This document shows, piece by piece, positions 9,337 through 17,495 of a stretch of 64,000 nt of DNA (its first letter is position 1; the number at the start of each line of letters is the position of its first letter). The position numbers and the translations under genes are program-made. Source of the DNA: CAVQEK01 sp964596645 (GTDB lineage: Bacteria; Bacteroidota; Bacteroidia; Cytophagales; Cyclobacteriaceae); contig CAZQVB010000005.1 of assembly GCA_964596645.1 (NCBI GenBank), positions 1-64,000 on the forward strand. The letters run 5' to 3'. The notes under the pieces were generated by a model. It had not been told where the DNA came from. It did not search any database and saw only the letters and a program-made list of their open reading frames with translations.

Positions 9337-9882
9337 TTAGAATTTTTCCACCACATGCCGAAGCCGCTTCAGCGCTATGCTCATCTGAGCTTCCACTGTC
9401 TTAGGGCTAACGTCAAGCAGCATCGCCACCTCCTTATATTTCAATCCGTCTTCTTTTACCATTAAAAAAATACTGCGACAGCGCTCGGGCAACATGGCTA
9501 TTTCGTGCTGCAGCATAGCCTCCAGTTCACTGCTTTCCAAGGCATTGAGCGACGACTGCACCACTAAATCCTGCCCAAGCTCATCGAGGGTTATATGCGG
9601 CATTTTGGCATCGCGCAAAGCATTGATCGACTTATTCTTGACGAGCCTGTACAAGTAGTTTACGCCGTGCACGGATGAGTCTATTTTGGAGGCATTTTGC
9701 CAGAATAGCAAAAACACTTCCGACACTATGTCTTCCGATACCTCCACATTTCTGGTGATCTGTACAGAAAAGCGCACCAGCCTTGGAAACAGCAGATTGA
9801 ACAGCTTGCCCAGAGCGCGTTCATCACGGCCATGAAGTACGAGACCTACCAATCGATGGATTCGGTGTTTTACGATTTTCAA
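9337..9882 (-). CDS. ECF-type RNA polymerase sigma-70 factor (Bacteroidetes family)
   Basis: Directs RNA polymerase to the promoter of the adjacent susC/D operon. The 181-residue product has region 2 (FNLLFPRLVRFSVQI, VSEVFLLFWQN) and region 4 with a helix-turn-helix (AMLPERCRSIFLMVKEDGLKYKEVAMLLDVSPKTVEAQM). The likely start is TTG at 9880-9882; a stop lies four codons upstream in frame and no ATG is present before region 2. FecR follows after 91 bases. The pair makes this a sigma/anti-sigma-controlled locus rather than a hybrid two-component one. Confidence 0.93.
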   Translation of the reverse strand: MKIVKHRIHRLVGLVLHGRDERALGKLFNLLFPRLVRFSVQITRNVEVSEDIVSEVFLLFWQNASKIDSSVHGVNYLYRLVKNKSINALRDAKMPHITLDELGQDLVVQSSLNALESSELEAMLQHEIAMLPERCRSIFLMVKEDGLKYKEVAMLLDVSPKTVEAQMSIALKRLRHVVEKF

Positions 9883-10109
9883 TATGAAAAATTAGAATAT
9901 CGAACTTGGCCCTGGTACCTGAGTACTGTAGCCTGCCGCCGGGCTCACGCCTGTTAGGGACTGGACTGTGCAGCATATTTACGCCTGCATACCATCGTGA
10001 AGCTAAGCGCTCAAAGTTAGAAAACCTGACGACTTGTAAACGTGGCTGTACAAACAAAGGGGTATAGCAAGCCCCGGAAATCACACTTCTTTCATTAGTT
10101 ATCGTGCAG

Positions 10110-10137
10110 GCCTGCAATTGTTCATTGCAGGCTTTTT
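10110..10137 (+). terminator. plus-strand intrinsic terminator with no upstream gene
   Basis: GCCTGCAA (10110-10117) pairs perfectly with TTGCAGGC (10125-10132) around a 7-base loop and is followed by five T. A palindrome, TGCAGGCCTGCA, overlaps its left arm. It could end an unannotated small RNA or insulate parA from upstream transcription. Confidence 0.55.
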
Positions 10138-10206
10138 GATGGCCAATATCGGGGTGACTATGTACTATGCCTGCCAAATTGAATGCAGTGATTTTAAATA
10201 AACCTT

Positions 10207-10214
10207 TATCTTTG
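10207..10214 (+). promoter_or_regulatory. candidate Bacteroidetes -7 element upstream of parA
   Basis: TATCTTTG matches the Bacteroidetes -7 consensus TAnnTTTG. A TTG lies at 10179-10181, 25 bases upstream, slightly farther than usual for the -33 element. Transcription would start near 10220, giving a leader of about 100 bases before parA. Confidence 0.35.
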
Positions 10215-10246
10215 CGCGATCTGTTCAAAAAATGACGGCGCACAAC

Positions 10247-10290
10247 AAAGGCCAGCTGAGCAGACGACAATCGTATGGCCTTTTTTTTTT
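10247..10290 (+). terminator. terminator or attenuator hairpin in the parA leader
   Basis: AAAGGCCA (10247-10254) pairs with TGGCCTTT (10276-10283) around a 21-base loop, followed by a run of T to 10290, 30 bases before the parA ATG. A 25-codon open frame beginning at ATG 10232 runs through the hairpin. The arrangement resembles an attenuator but could simply stop upstream transcription. Confidence 0.5.
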
Positions 10291-10320
10291 AAAAATCGGC
10301 TATTAATTTTTTTCTTGAAT

Positions 10321-11100
10321 ATGGGTAAGATCATCGCTATTGCGAATCAAAAAGGTGGAGTAGGAAAAACAACGACAGCCATCAACCTGGCCGCCGGCCT
10401 TGCTGCACTGGAATATAAAACGCTCATTGTAGACGCCGACCCACAGGCCAATTCCACCTCGGGTGTGGGCTACAATCCCAAAGAAGTGAGAGATGGTATA
10501 TACGACTGCATGGTCGATGACATACCCGCCGATCAGTGCGTGTTGGAAACCAACATTCAGTACCTCTATTTACTGCCTTCACACATCGACCTGGTAGGCG
10601 CCGAAGTAGAAATGGTGAGCCTCGAAAATCGCGAAGGCAAAATGCGTAAGGCACTGGAATCGGTAAAAGACAGCTTCGACTTCATCATCATAGACTGCTC
10701 GCCATCTCTTGGCCTTATCACCGTAAACGCCCTGACGGCCTCCGACTCTGTGATCATACCCGTGCAGTGTGAGTATTTTGCATTGGAAGGACTGGGCAAG
10801 CTGCTCAACACGATTAAGATAATTCAGTCGCGGCTCAATACCCGGCTGGAGATCGAGGGCATACTCCTTACCATGTATGATGTACGGCTGAGGCTTTCAA
10901 ACCAGGTGGTGGAAGAAGTGCAGACGCACTTCCAGAAAATGGTGTTCGACACCATCATACCGCGCAATATAAAACTGAGCGAATCGCCAAGTTTTGGCGT
11001 GCCGGCCATTGCGCACGACGCCGAAAGCAAAGGCGCCGTCAGCTATCTGAACCTCGCTCAGGAGATCATTTCCAAAAATAATATGAAGAAACAGCTGTGA
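10321..11100 (+). CDS. parA: chromosome-partitioning ATPase ParA/Soj
   Basis: Cytoplasmic Walker-type ATPase that, with ParB and parS sites, segregates the chromosome origin. The 259-residue product starts at the ATG giving MGKIIAIANQKGGVGKTT, which contains the deviant Walker A motif KGGVGKTT. The switch motif is VDADPQANST, and Walker B is FIIIDCSPSLGLITVNAL. Length is normal for chromosomal Soj. A TTG two codons upstream is unlikely. Its stop codon overlaps the parB start (TGATG), so the two are translated together. It opens a conserved Bacteroidota gene run. Confidence 0.97.
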   Translation: MGKIIAIANQKGGVGKTTTAINLAAGLAALEYKTLIVDADPQANSTSGVGYNPKEVRDGIYDCMVDDIPADQCVLETNIQYLYLLPSHIDLVGAEVEMVSLENREGKMRKALESVKDSFDFIIIDCSPSLGLITVNALTASDSVIIPVQCEYFALEGLGKLLNTIKIIQSRLNTRLEIEGILLTMYDVRLRLSNQVVEEVQTHFQKMVFDTIIPRNIKLSESPSFGVPAIAHDAESKGAVSYLNLAQEIISKNNMKKQL

Positions 11101-12014
11101 TGTCAGAACCAAAAAAAGCCAAAAGAAAAAATGCGTTGGGTCGGGGATTGGGCGCATTGCTGGAAGACAGCCCCTCGCCACAGCGCGAAGAGCGGCTGCC
11201 CTCTGACTTGCCCGCACCCAGCAGTACCAACGAAATACCCCTGGAATATATAGAAGCCAACCCCTTTCAGCCCAGGTCGAGCTTCGACCAGGAGGCGTTG
11301 CAGGAGTTGGCCGATTCCATAAAAGTACAGGGCATCATTCAGCCCATCACTGTACGCAAGCTGAACGACAAGCAGTTTCAACTGATCTCAGGCGAGCGAC
11401 GCTTTCAGGCATCAAAGCTTGCCGGCCTTGGCAGCATTCCGGCCTATGTGCGTACGGCCAATGATCAGCAGATGCTAGAAATGGCCTTGATCGAGAACAT
11501 TCAGCGCGAAAACCTGAACGCCATCGAGATAGCACTCAGCTATCAACGACTGCTCAGCGAGTGCGACCTCAGGCAGGAAGACCTCGGCGATCGTGTAGGA
11601 AAAAAGCGATCTACCGTTACCAACTACCTGCGATTGCTCAAGCTGCCGCCCGATATTCAGGCTGCCCTGCGCGATGGCAAGATCTCCATGGGTCATGCCC
11701 GGGCCATCATTTCTGTTGATAATGTGGCACTGCAACTGGAGATCTTTCGGCGCATTGTAAAAGATGACCTCAGCGTGCGCAAGGTAGAAGACATGGTGCG
11801 CCAGTCTGTGCAACGGGAAGAAAAACAGGCTGCCACCCCCAAAGGTAAAGATACCGAGCGCAGCTACGAGATCAAAAAACTTCAGGACAAGCTGTCGTCG
11901 CATTTTGGCACGCGCGTTGTCGTACGCCACGACCAACAGAACAAGGGGGATATAAAAATACCCTATGCCTCACATGAAGACCTCAATCGCATTCTGGAAA
12001 TTCTGGATGTATAA
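11100..12014 (+). CDS. parB: chromosome-partitioning protein ParB/Spo0J
   Basis: DNA-binding partner of ParA that loads on parS sites and uses CTP to form a sliding clamp. The N-terminus KNALGRGLGALL is the ParA-contacting segment. The CTP-binding core shows IEANPFQPR and the arginine patch SGERRFQASKL. The central helix-turn-helix follows (VGKKRSTVTNYLRLLKLP). The C-terminal dimerisation segment ends ILEILDV. The ATG overlaps the parA stop by one base. The 3' end overlaps the next gene by a few bases. Length (304 residues) is standard. Confidence 0.97.
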   Translation: MSEPKKAKRKNALGRGLGALLEDSPSPQREERLPSDLPAPSSTNEIPLEYIEANPFQPRSSFDQEALQELADSIKVQGIIQPITVRKLNDKQFQLISGERRFQASKLAGLGSIPAYVRTANDQQMLEMALIENIQRENLNAIEIALSYQRLLSECDLRQEDLGDRVGKKRSTVTNYLRLLKLPPDIQAALRDGKISMGHARAIISVDNVALQLEIFRRIVKDDLSVRKVEDMVRQSVQREEKQAATPKGKDTERSYEIKKLQDKLSSHFGTRVVVRHDQQNKGDIKIPYASHEDLNRILEILDV

Positions 12015-12624
12015 AGTGCTCCCACTGTTTTTGTTTTGCTGCCTCTTGCTCGGCGGTATGCAGGCTATAGCCCAAATAGAGGGCGACAGCATTGGCATAC
12101 AAGATGATGAGCCAGTAGAAAAAATGCTGGTACAAAGCGATAATGAGGTGATAGAAGTGGTGACGGACACCACCGACCGCCCAAAGATGGCAGCTCTGTA
12201 CTCTGCTGCCCTGCCCGGCCTGGGCCAGGTGTACAACGGCAAGTACTGGAAGCTGCCCATCGTGGTAGGCACCGCGGCCACATTGGCCTACATGATGGAC
12301 TACAACACACGGGTGTATCAGGAATACCGCAACAGCCTGCTCGCCCTGCGCGACCAGGACGATCGCACACAGCCTGTAAATCCCGACCCGCGACTGACAG
12401 AAAACTATTACGAAAGGGCCACACAGGGTTTGCGTCGAAACCGCGACCTGACCATCATCGCGTCATTTCTTTTTTATGTCATCATTATAGTAGATGCACA
12501 TGTAGATGCACACCTGCAGCAGTTTACCGTCAACGACGACATATCGCTGAACCTTGGCGGAAGCGTGGAAGAACTCCCCTTTAGCACCCGTGCGGTAGGA
12601 TTATCATTCACATTAACTTTTTAG
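12007..12624 (+). CDS. DUF5683-type exported protein
   Basis: A protein of unknown function found downstream of parB in many Bacteroidota. The start chosen at 12007 gives a clean signal peptide, MYKVLPLFLFCCLLLGG followed by MQAIAQ. ATG codons at 11965 and 11974 are possible but lie inside parB and add residues before the signal. The core motif KMAALYSAALPGLGQVYNGKYWKLP is diagnostic of DUF5683. Two hydrophobic segments follow (PIVVGTAATLAYMMDY and LTIIASFLFYVIIIVDAHVDAHL), so it is probably membrane-anchored. It overlaps the parB end by 8 bases and its stop lies 3 bases before dapB, so it belongs to the same transcript. Confidence 0.85.
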   Translation: MYKVLPLFLFCCLLLGGMQAIAQIEGDSIGIQDDEPVEKMLVQSDNEVIEVVTDTTDRPKMAALYSAALPGLGQVYNGKYWKLPIVVGTAATLAYMMDYNTRVYQEYRNSLLALRDQDDRTQPVNPDPRLTENYYERATQGLRRNRDLTIIASFLFYVIIIVDAHVDAHLQQFTVNDDISLNLGGSVEELPFSTRAVGLSFTLTF

Positions 12625-12627
12625 TCG

Positions 12628-13344
12628 ATGCGTATTCTCATTTTAGGATATGGCAAAATGGGCAAAGCCATAGAAGAAATTGCCGAAGAACATGGTCATG
12701 AGATCAAGCACAAAATAAACATAAACAACACGCAGGCTCTCAAATTTATTGACACCGCTGAAATAGATGTGGCCATAGAATTTTCACAACCCGATGCGGC
12801 ATTCGACAACATCCGGTTTTGCCTGGAGCACCACATACCCGTGGTGTCTGGCACCACCGGCTGGCTCGATAAAAGAAGCGAGGTAGAGGCCCTTTGCAGA
12901 AACACCAATGGTGCCTTTTTTTATTCATCAAACTTCAGCCTGGGCGTGAACCTGATGTTTAAGCTGAACAAGATATTGGCCAATCTGATGGCACAGCATA
13001 CCGGCTACCGGGCCAGCATTACCGAGGTGCATCACACCGAAAAGAAAGACGCGCCCAGCGGCACCGCCATTACCCTGGCAGAAGCCGTGTTGGCCAACAT
13101 ACCCGGCCTTGACAAGTGGGTGAACCATGAAAGTGATGATGAACAAACATTACCCATCATTTCTGAGCGGCTGCCCGATGTGCCCGGCACACATACCGTG
13201 AAATATCACTCTACCACAGATGATATTGAAATCACCCATACAGCCCACAGCCGTACAGGCTTCGCCCTGGGCGCAGTACTGGTGGCTGAGTGGATACTCG
13301 ACAAGAAAGGCGTGCTCACCATGGACGACTTTATGAATTTTTGA
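12628..13344 (+). CDS. dapB: 4-hydroxy-tetrahydrodipicolinate reductase
   Basis: Catalyses the NAD(P)H-dependent reduction step of the diaminopimelate and lysine pathway in the cytoplasm. The 238-residue protein opens with the Rossmann motif MRILILGYGKMGKAI. Conserved DapB motifs are visible: VVSGTTGW, SSNFSLGVN, and the catalytic segment EVHHTEKKDAPSGTA, with the His and Lys used in proton transfer and substrate binding. The second half ends in GFALGAVLVAEWI. It is somewhat shorter than E. coli DapB, as usual for this phylum. The ATG is 3 bases after the DUF5683 stop, and lepB follows after 64 bases. Confidence 0.97.
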   Translation: MRILILGYGKMGKAIEEIAEEHGHEIKHKININNTQALKFIDTAEIDVAIEFSQPDAAFDNIRFCLEHHIPVVSGTTGWLDKRSEVEALCRNTNGAFFYSSNFSLGVNLMFKLNKILANLMAQHTGYRASITEVHHTEKKDAPSGTAITLAEAVLANIPGLDKWVNHESDDEQTLPIISERLPDVPGTHTVKYHSTTDDIEITHTAHSRTGFALGAVLVAEWILDKKGVLTMDDFMNF

Positions 13345-13374
13345 ACAACAGCAGCGTTGTTAACCTATATCTTT

Positions 13375-13382
13375 TAAATTTG
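13375..13382 (+). promoter_or_regulatory. candidate -7 promoter element for lepB
   Basis: TAAATTTG fits the Bacteroidetes consensus TAnnTTTG exactly, 26 bases before the lepB ATG. A TTG lies about 15 bases upstream, closer than the usual spacing, so the call is tentative. It would allow lepB to be transcribed apart from dapB. Confidence 0.35.
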
Positions 13383-13408
13383 CAGCCATTTAAACGGGCC
13401 CCTCTACA

Positions 13409-14533
13409 ATGAATTGGAAATTCTGGAATAAGCAGCACCACGATCAAGCGCACGACAAGGTGGAACACACCGATGAGGAGAAGAAAAAATCAGCGTCGCG
13501 CGAGTGGCTCGATGCCATTGTTTTTGCTGTAATAGCCGCCACCATTATTCGCTGGTTATTTCTGGAAGCCTTCACCATACCCACACCATCCATGGAAAAG
13601 TCCCTGCTCGTTGGGGATTTTCTGTTTGTGAGCAAAATACATTACGGCCCGCGCACACCAAAAACCCCTCTTCAGGTACCGCTGACGCACCAAACCATCT
13701 GGTGGACGGACATACCCTCTTATGTGGAGTGGATACAACTGCCGCAATACCGGCTGCCGGGCTTTTCTGATGTAGACAGAAACGACGTGGTGGTATTCAA
13801 CTATCCGCCCGAGCTGCAGCACCCGGTAGACCTGAAGACCAACTACATCAAGCGATGTGTGGGCTTGCCAGGCGACTCGCTGAAGGTGGTAGATACGCAG
13901 GTATATGCCAATGGCGTAGCCATAGAAAATCCGCCGAGAATGCAACTGCGCCACCAGCTGGTGACGAGCGACATAGTGAACGACAGGGTATTTCACGAGT
14001 ACGATATCACCGACTATAACCTCAGCGGATCGAACGGCTACATCATTCAAACCACTGCCGAAACTGCCACAGAGTTTGCGCAACTGCCTTTCGTGAAAAG
14101 CGTGGAGCGTATAAAGGTGCCCGACGACTATTACAATCCCCGCGTATACCCGCAGTCCGATATGTTCAAATGGAATGAAGACTTCTATGGTCCGGTGTGG
14201 ATACCGGCCAAAGGAGCCACCATTGACATCAATGAAAAAACACTCGCCATGTACCGCGATGTGATAGAGCACTATGAACACCATGATGATGTGCAGATCG
14301 AAAACGGACAGCTCAGTATAGCCGGTCAGCAGATAAGCCAGTATACCTTCCAGCAGAACTACTACTTTATGATGGGCGACAACCGCCACAATAGCGAGGA
14401 CTCGCGGTTTTGGGGGTTCGTGCCGGAAGACCACATTGTAGGCAAGGCACTTTTTATATGGCTTTCGCTCGACCGCTACGAGCCCTTTTACAACAAGGTG
14501 CGCTGGCGGCGGCTGTTCAACAGCATACACTAA
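13409..14533 (+). CDS. lepB: signal peptidase I
   Basis: Inner-membrane serine protease that removes signal peptides from exported proteins. The 374-residue protein has one N-terminal membrane helix (WLDAIVFAVIAATIIRWLF). The catalytic Ser lies in TIPTPSMEKSLLVGDFL and the catalytic Lys in NYIKRCVGLPGDSL. The later family motif GDNRHNSEDSRFWGFVP is intact. A long insertion of about 150 residues between the Lys motif and the GDN motif is typical of Bacteroidota LepB. The N-terminus before the helix is rich in His, Asp, Glu and Lys. It ends the dapB run and is followed by a strong terminator. Confidence 0.97.
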   Translation: MNWKFWNKQHHDQAHDKVEHTDEEKKKSASREWLDAIVFAVIAATIIRWLFLEAFTIPTPSMEKSLLVGDFLFVSKIHYGPRTPKTPLQVPLTHQTIWWTDIPSYVEWIQLPQYRLPGFSDVDRNDVVVFNYPPELQHPVDLKTNYIKRCVGLPGDSLKVVDTQVYANGVAIENPPRMQLRHQLVTSDIVNDRVFHEYDITDYNLSGSNGYIIQTTAETATEFAQLPFVKSVERIKVPDDYYNPRVYPQSDMFKWNEDFYGPVWIPAKGATIDINEKTLAMYRDVIEHYEHHDDVQIENGQLSIAGQQISQYTFQQNYYFMMGDNRHNSEDSRFWGFVPEDHIVGKALFIWLSLDRYEPFYNKVRWRRLFNSIH

Positions 14534-14544
14534 AGCAAGCACGA

Positions 14545-14572
14545 CCCCGGCAGCAAGGCCGGGGTTTTTTTT
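14545..14572 (+). terminator. intrinsic terminator after lepB
   Basis: CCCCGGC (14545-14551) pairs with GCCGGGG (14558-14564) around a 6-base loop, followed by eight T. It lies 11 bases after the lepB stop and closes the parA-lepB run. Confidence 0.9.
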
Positions 14573-14750
14573 GATCGCTGACACAAGTCACTATAAATTC
14601 ATACAAAATCCTTTAATTTCATGCCTTGCTTTATGGTAAGGCGATATTAACACGTGAGGTTCGCATGGCATAAGCTTCATTCGGCTATTGCTCTGCTTCC
14701 CCGCCAGGCAGTTTTCAACTAAATGCAGGAAGCGGCCGTTTCATAAATAG

Positions 14751-14802
14751 CCACCTGCCTCTGCAGGCATGGTGGAGAGGTAAAAACATGAAGATCAAGT
14801 GA
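14751..14802 (+). promoter_or_regulatory. ribBA leader: hairpin overlapping a Shine-Dalgarno, then a 4-codon ORF
   Basis: CCACC plus TGCCT (14751-14760) pair with AGGCA (14765-14769) and GGTGG (14771-14775), with one bulged T and a CTGC loop. The right arm runs into GGAGAGG (14774-14780), a strong Shine-Dalgarno for this phylum. Seven bases later ATG AAG ATC AAG TGA (14788-14802) overlaps the ribBA GTG start at 14799. The layout suggests translational coupling, with the hairpin able to hide the ribosome site. It does not resemble the FMN riboswitch. A one-base sequencing error that separates this ATG from the ribBA frame is the simpler alternative. Confidence 0.45.
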
Positions 14803-16019
14803 AAAAAGATAAAATATTGGACAGCATTGAAGAGGCCATTGCGGCCATTCAACGGGGTGAGATCATAATAGTAGTAGATGATGAAGATCGCGAGAATGAA
14901 GGGGACTTCATCTGTGCGGCCGACTGTGTGACACCAGAGATCATCAATTTTATGGCCATGCACGGGCGCGGCCTCATCTGCGCGCCCATCATAGAAGAAC
15001 GCTGCGAAGTGCTGGGCCTGGAGATGATGGTGGGTAAAAACACCGCCTTGCACGAAACACCATTTACGGTTTCTGTAGATCTGATAGGCCAGGGCACTAC
15101 CACAGGCATATCTGCCGACGACCGTGCAAAAACGATCAAGGCACTTGTAAACCCCGCCACCAAGCCTGAGGATCTGGGACGTCCAGGCCACGTATTTCCA
15201 CTGAAAGCCAAAAAAGGCGGCGTGCTGCGGCGTGCCGGACATACTGAGGCCACCATCGATTTCGCCCGGCTTGCCGGCTTCAGCCCTGCCGGCGTACTGG
15301 TGGAAATAATGAAAGAAGATGGCACCATGGCGCGCGTACCCGATCTGCGCATCATTGCCGATAGGTTTAAAATGAAGCTCGTTTCCATCAAAGACCTCAT
15401 CGCATACCGGATTAAAAAAGAGACACTGATAGAGCGGGTGATCGATGTGAACATGCCGACAGATTACGGTAATTTTAAGCTGGCGGCCTATCGACAGCTG
15501 AACACCGGCGACATACACATGGCCCTGGTGAAGGGCACATGGCAGGAAGACGAAAAGGTACTGGTGCGCGTTCACTCTTCCTGCGTCACGGGCGATATAT
15601 TTGGCTCTTGTCGATGCGACTGCGGCGCTCAACTGCACAGCGCCATGAAAATGGTGGATGATGCCGGCAAAGGCGTGGTGGTGTATATGAACCAGGAAGG
15701 GCGTGGTATAGGCCTGGTGAATAAACTAAAAGCTTACAAGCTGCAAGAGCAGGGCTACGATACGGTAGAAGCCAACCACAAACTCGGTTTCAAAATGGAC
15801 AACCGCGACTACGGCATAGGCGCCCAAATACTGCGCGACCTGGGCGTACGCAACATCAGGCTCATCTCCAACAATCCGCAGAAGAGAACAGGTTTGCTTG
15901 GATATGGCTTGGAAATACTGGAGAATGTTCCCCTCGAGATCGCACCAAACGAATTCAATATTCGTTACCTAACCACCAAAAGAGATAAAATGGGCCATGA
16001 AATACTCAAGCATCATTAG
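14799..16019 (+). CDS. ribBA: bifunctional 3,4-dihydroxy-2-butanone 4-phosphate synthase / GTP cyclohydrolase II
   Basis: Supplies both branches of riboflavin synthesis. The 406-residue protein has the RibB domain at about 1-205, with the acidic loop [14 protein letters not shown], the substrate loop [10 protein letters not shown], and [14 protein letters not shown]. The GTP cyclohydrolase II domain follows, with zinc-binding Cys in [17 protein letters not shown] and the catalytic stretch [18 protein letters not shown]. Both active sites look complete. The start is GTG at 14799, overlapping a 4-codon frame. Its 3' end overlaps the next gene by 23 bases. No FMN riboswitch was recognised upstream. 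Confidence 0.96.
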   Translation: MKKDKILDSIEEAIAAIQRGEIIIVVDDEDRENEGDFICAADCVTPEIINFMAMHGRGLICAPIIEERCEVLGLEMMVGKNTALHETPFTVSVDLIGQGTTTGISADDRAKTIKALVNPATKPEDLGRPGHVFPLKAKKGGVLRRAGHTEATIDFARLAGFSPAGVLVEIMKEDGTMARVPDLRIIADRFKMKLVSIKDLIAYRIKKETLIERVIDVNMPTDYGNFKLAAYRQLNTGDIHMALVKGTWQEDEKVLVRVHSSCVTGDIFGSCRCDCGAQLHSAMKMVDDAGKGVVVYMNQEGRGIGLVNKLKAYKLQEQGYDTVEANHKLGFKMDNRDYGIGAQILRDLGVRNIRLISNNPQKRTGLLGYGLEILENVPLEIAPNEFNIRYLTTKRDKMGHEILKHH

Positions 16020-16671
16020 TAAAAACACTGCGATCATATTTTTTGTGTTGTGCCTGCAAGCGGCACTTTTTCCGGCAAACGTACAGGCACAGGATTTCCC
16101 GTCAGAAATTTGGCATCCGGGCAAAGTGGTGTTGCTCGATGGCGATACCTTAAAGGGGCAAATCAAGTACGACATGCAGAACGACCTGGTGCAACTCAAT
16201 GCCAACAACAGCCTGCACACCATCAGCGCACGCAAGTTTCTGTACTTCGAAATATTTGATAAAACCATAGACAGCCACCGGCATTTCTATGCCTTGCCAT
16301 ACAAGATCCAGCACAACTACGAAGTGCCCATCATCTTCGAGGTGTTGTATGAAGGCAAAATGTCGCTGCTAAGCCGTGAAGAGATCGTGACGGAGAATAT
16401 GCCCATGAATGACTTCTACGGGTATTACAGCCCGTATTACAATCCGGTGAATAATTTCGGCACACGCACCCGGCTGGCTTACCGGTTTTACTTCCTCAAT
16501 CGCGGCGATGAAATTAAAGACTACCTGATGAAAAAAAACGACCTGATCGCCATGTTTGGCCGGCATCAGAAGGAAGTGAAGCAATACATGAAAAAGAACA
16601 ACCTGAAGCACGATGAGATGCGCGACCTGGTGCGCATCACGGCGTACTACAACGCATTGGTCGGCGCCTGA
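15997..16671 (+). CDS. exported protein of unknown function
   Basis: I do not recognise this 224-residue product. It starts with a clear signal peptide ([22 protein letters not shown]), so it is probably periplasmic or on the outer membrane. The next part, [17 protein letters not shown], and later [12 protein letters not shown], resemble small beta-rich domains seen in other secreted Bacteroidota proteins. The C-terminal third is rich in Lys and charged helices ([25 protein letters not shown]). No catalytic motif was seen. Its ATG lies inside the end of ribBA (23-base overlap), which suggests coupled translation, although a role in riboflavin synthesis is not implied. surE follows after 32 bases. 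Confidence 0.8.
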   Translation: MKYSSIISKNTAIIFFVLCLQAALFPANVQAQDFPSEIWHPGKVVLLDGDTLKGQIKYDMQNDLVQLNANNSLHTISARKFLYFEIFDKTIDSHRHFYALPYKIQHNYEVPIIFEVLYEGKMSLLSREEIVTENMPMNDFYGYYSPYYNPVNNFGTRTRLAYRFYFLNRGDEIKDYLMKKNDLIAMFGRHQKEVKQYMKKNNLKHDEMRDLVRITAYYNALVGA

Positions 16672-16703
16672 GCGTTCATTTTTTTTAGCGGACAAATTTT
16701 TAC

Positions 16704-17474
16704 ATGAAGAAACCCCTGATACTCGTCACCAACGACGATGGCATACAAGCGCGCGGCCTGCGCGTATTGATCAAACTGATGAAGCAACTGGGCGAAGTAG
16801 TGGTGGTAGCTCCCGACAGCCCACAATCGGGCATGGGTCACGCCATCACCATTGGCAACACCCTCAGGCTGAGCGAAACTGATTTCTTCGATGATGTGAA
16901 ATCCTACCAATGCTCTGGCACCCCGGCAGACTGTGTGAAGATCTCTAAAAAATTTGCGCTGAATGACCGCAAGCCCGACCTGGTGGTGAGCGGCATCAAC
17001 CACGGAAGCAACACGGCCATCAGCGTGATATATTCCGGTACCATGTCGGCAGCCATAGAAGGTGCCATTGAAGACATACCCTCCATCGGCTTTTCGCTGT
17101 GCGACTATGGGGTCAATATCGATTTCACCCATGTGGAGCCCTTCGTCACCAAAATAGCCCGTCAGGTGTTAGAACACGGCATACCCAAAGGCGTAGCGCT
17201 CAATGTGAACTTCCCCCCAAGGTCTGAGGAACCCATCAAAGGCATTAAAATATGCCGCCAAACCATCGCCAAGTGGCAGGAAGAATTCGACCGCCGCATT
17301 GACCCACACGGCCTGCAGTACTTCTGGCTTACCGGCAGTTTCATTAATCTCGACAAAGGCGAAGACATAGACGAATGGGCTATAGCACACAACTATGCGG
17401 CGGTGGTGCCGGTCAGTTTCGATATGACAGCCCACCACGCCATTGGCATCCTCAACAGGGACTGGGAGATTTAA
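16704..17474 (+). CDS. surE: 5'/3'-nucleotidase SurE
   Basis: Metal-dependent phosphatase acting on nucleoside monophosphates, linked to survival under stress. The 256-residue protein opens with KPLILVTNDDGIQARGLRVL, where NDD supplies metal-binding Asp residues. Further conserved blocks are VVAPDSPQSGMGHAIT, SGTPADCVKI, and PDLVVSGINHGSNT with its metal-binding Asn. YSGTMSAAIEGA follows. Length and motifs are complete. It is the last gene of the plus-strand run; the gene on the opposite strand ends 21 bases later. Confidence 0.97.
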   Translation: MKKPLILVTNDDGIQARGLRVLIKLMKQLGEVVVVAPDSPQSGMGHAITIGNTLRLSETDFFDDVKSYQCSGTPADCVKISKKFALNDRKPDLVVSGINHGSNTAISVIYSGTMSAAIEGAIEDIPSIGFSLCDYGVNIDFTHVEPFVTKIARQVLEHGIPKGVALNVNFPPRSEEPIKGIKICRQTIAKWQEEFDRRIDPHGLQYFWLTGSFINLDKGEDIDEWAIAHNYAAVVPVSFDMTAHHAIGILNRDWEI

Positions 17475-17495
17475 ATGCCGCGGCCAACGTACGCT

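Larger units (their letters stand above)
9883..10320. other. 438-base divergent intergenic region between sigma factor and parA
   Basis: Holds the promoters for the ECF sigma gene (left) and parA (right). No tRNA or known RNA family was recognised by eye. Two plus-strand terminator-like hairpins are present (listed separately), the first without any plus-strand gene before it, so a small RNA of up to about 200 bases between about 9900 and 10137 is possible. The open frame across the minus strand here has no protein-like features. Confidence 0.5.

Noticed and set aside
9824..10270. 148-codon minus-strand frame across the sigma/parA intergenic region
   Set aside because: Overlaps the sigma gene, lacks any motif and has unusual composition; promoter and terminator signals explain the region better.
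13556..14584. 342-codon minus-strand frame opposite lepB
   Set aside because: Antisense shadow of lepB that also runs through the lepB terminator.
14573..14798. FMN riboswitch before ribBA
   Set aside because: The conserved RFN core was looked for and not seen; only a simple hairpin and a Shine-Dalgarno are present.
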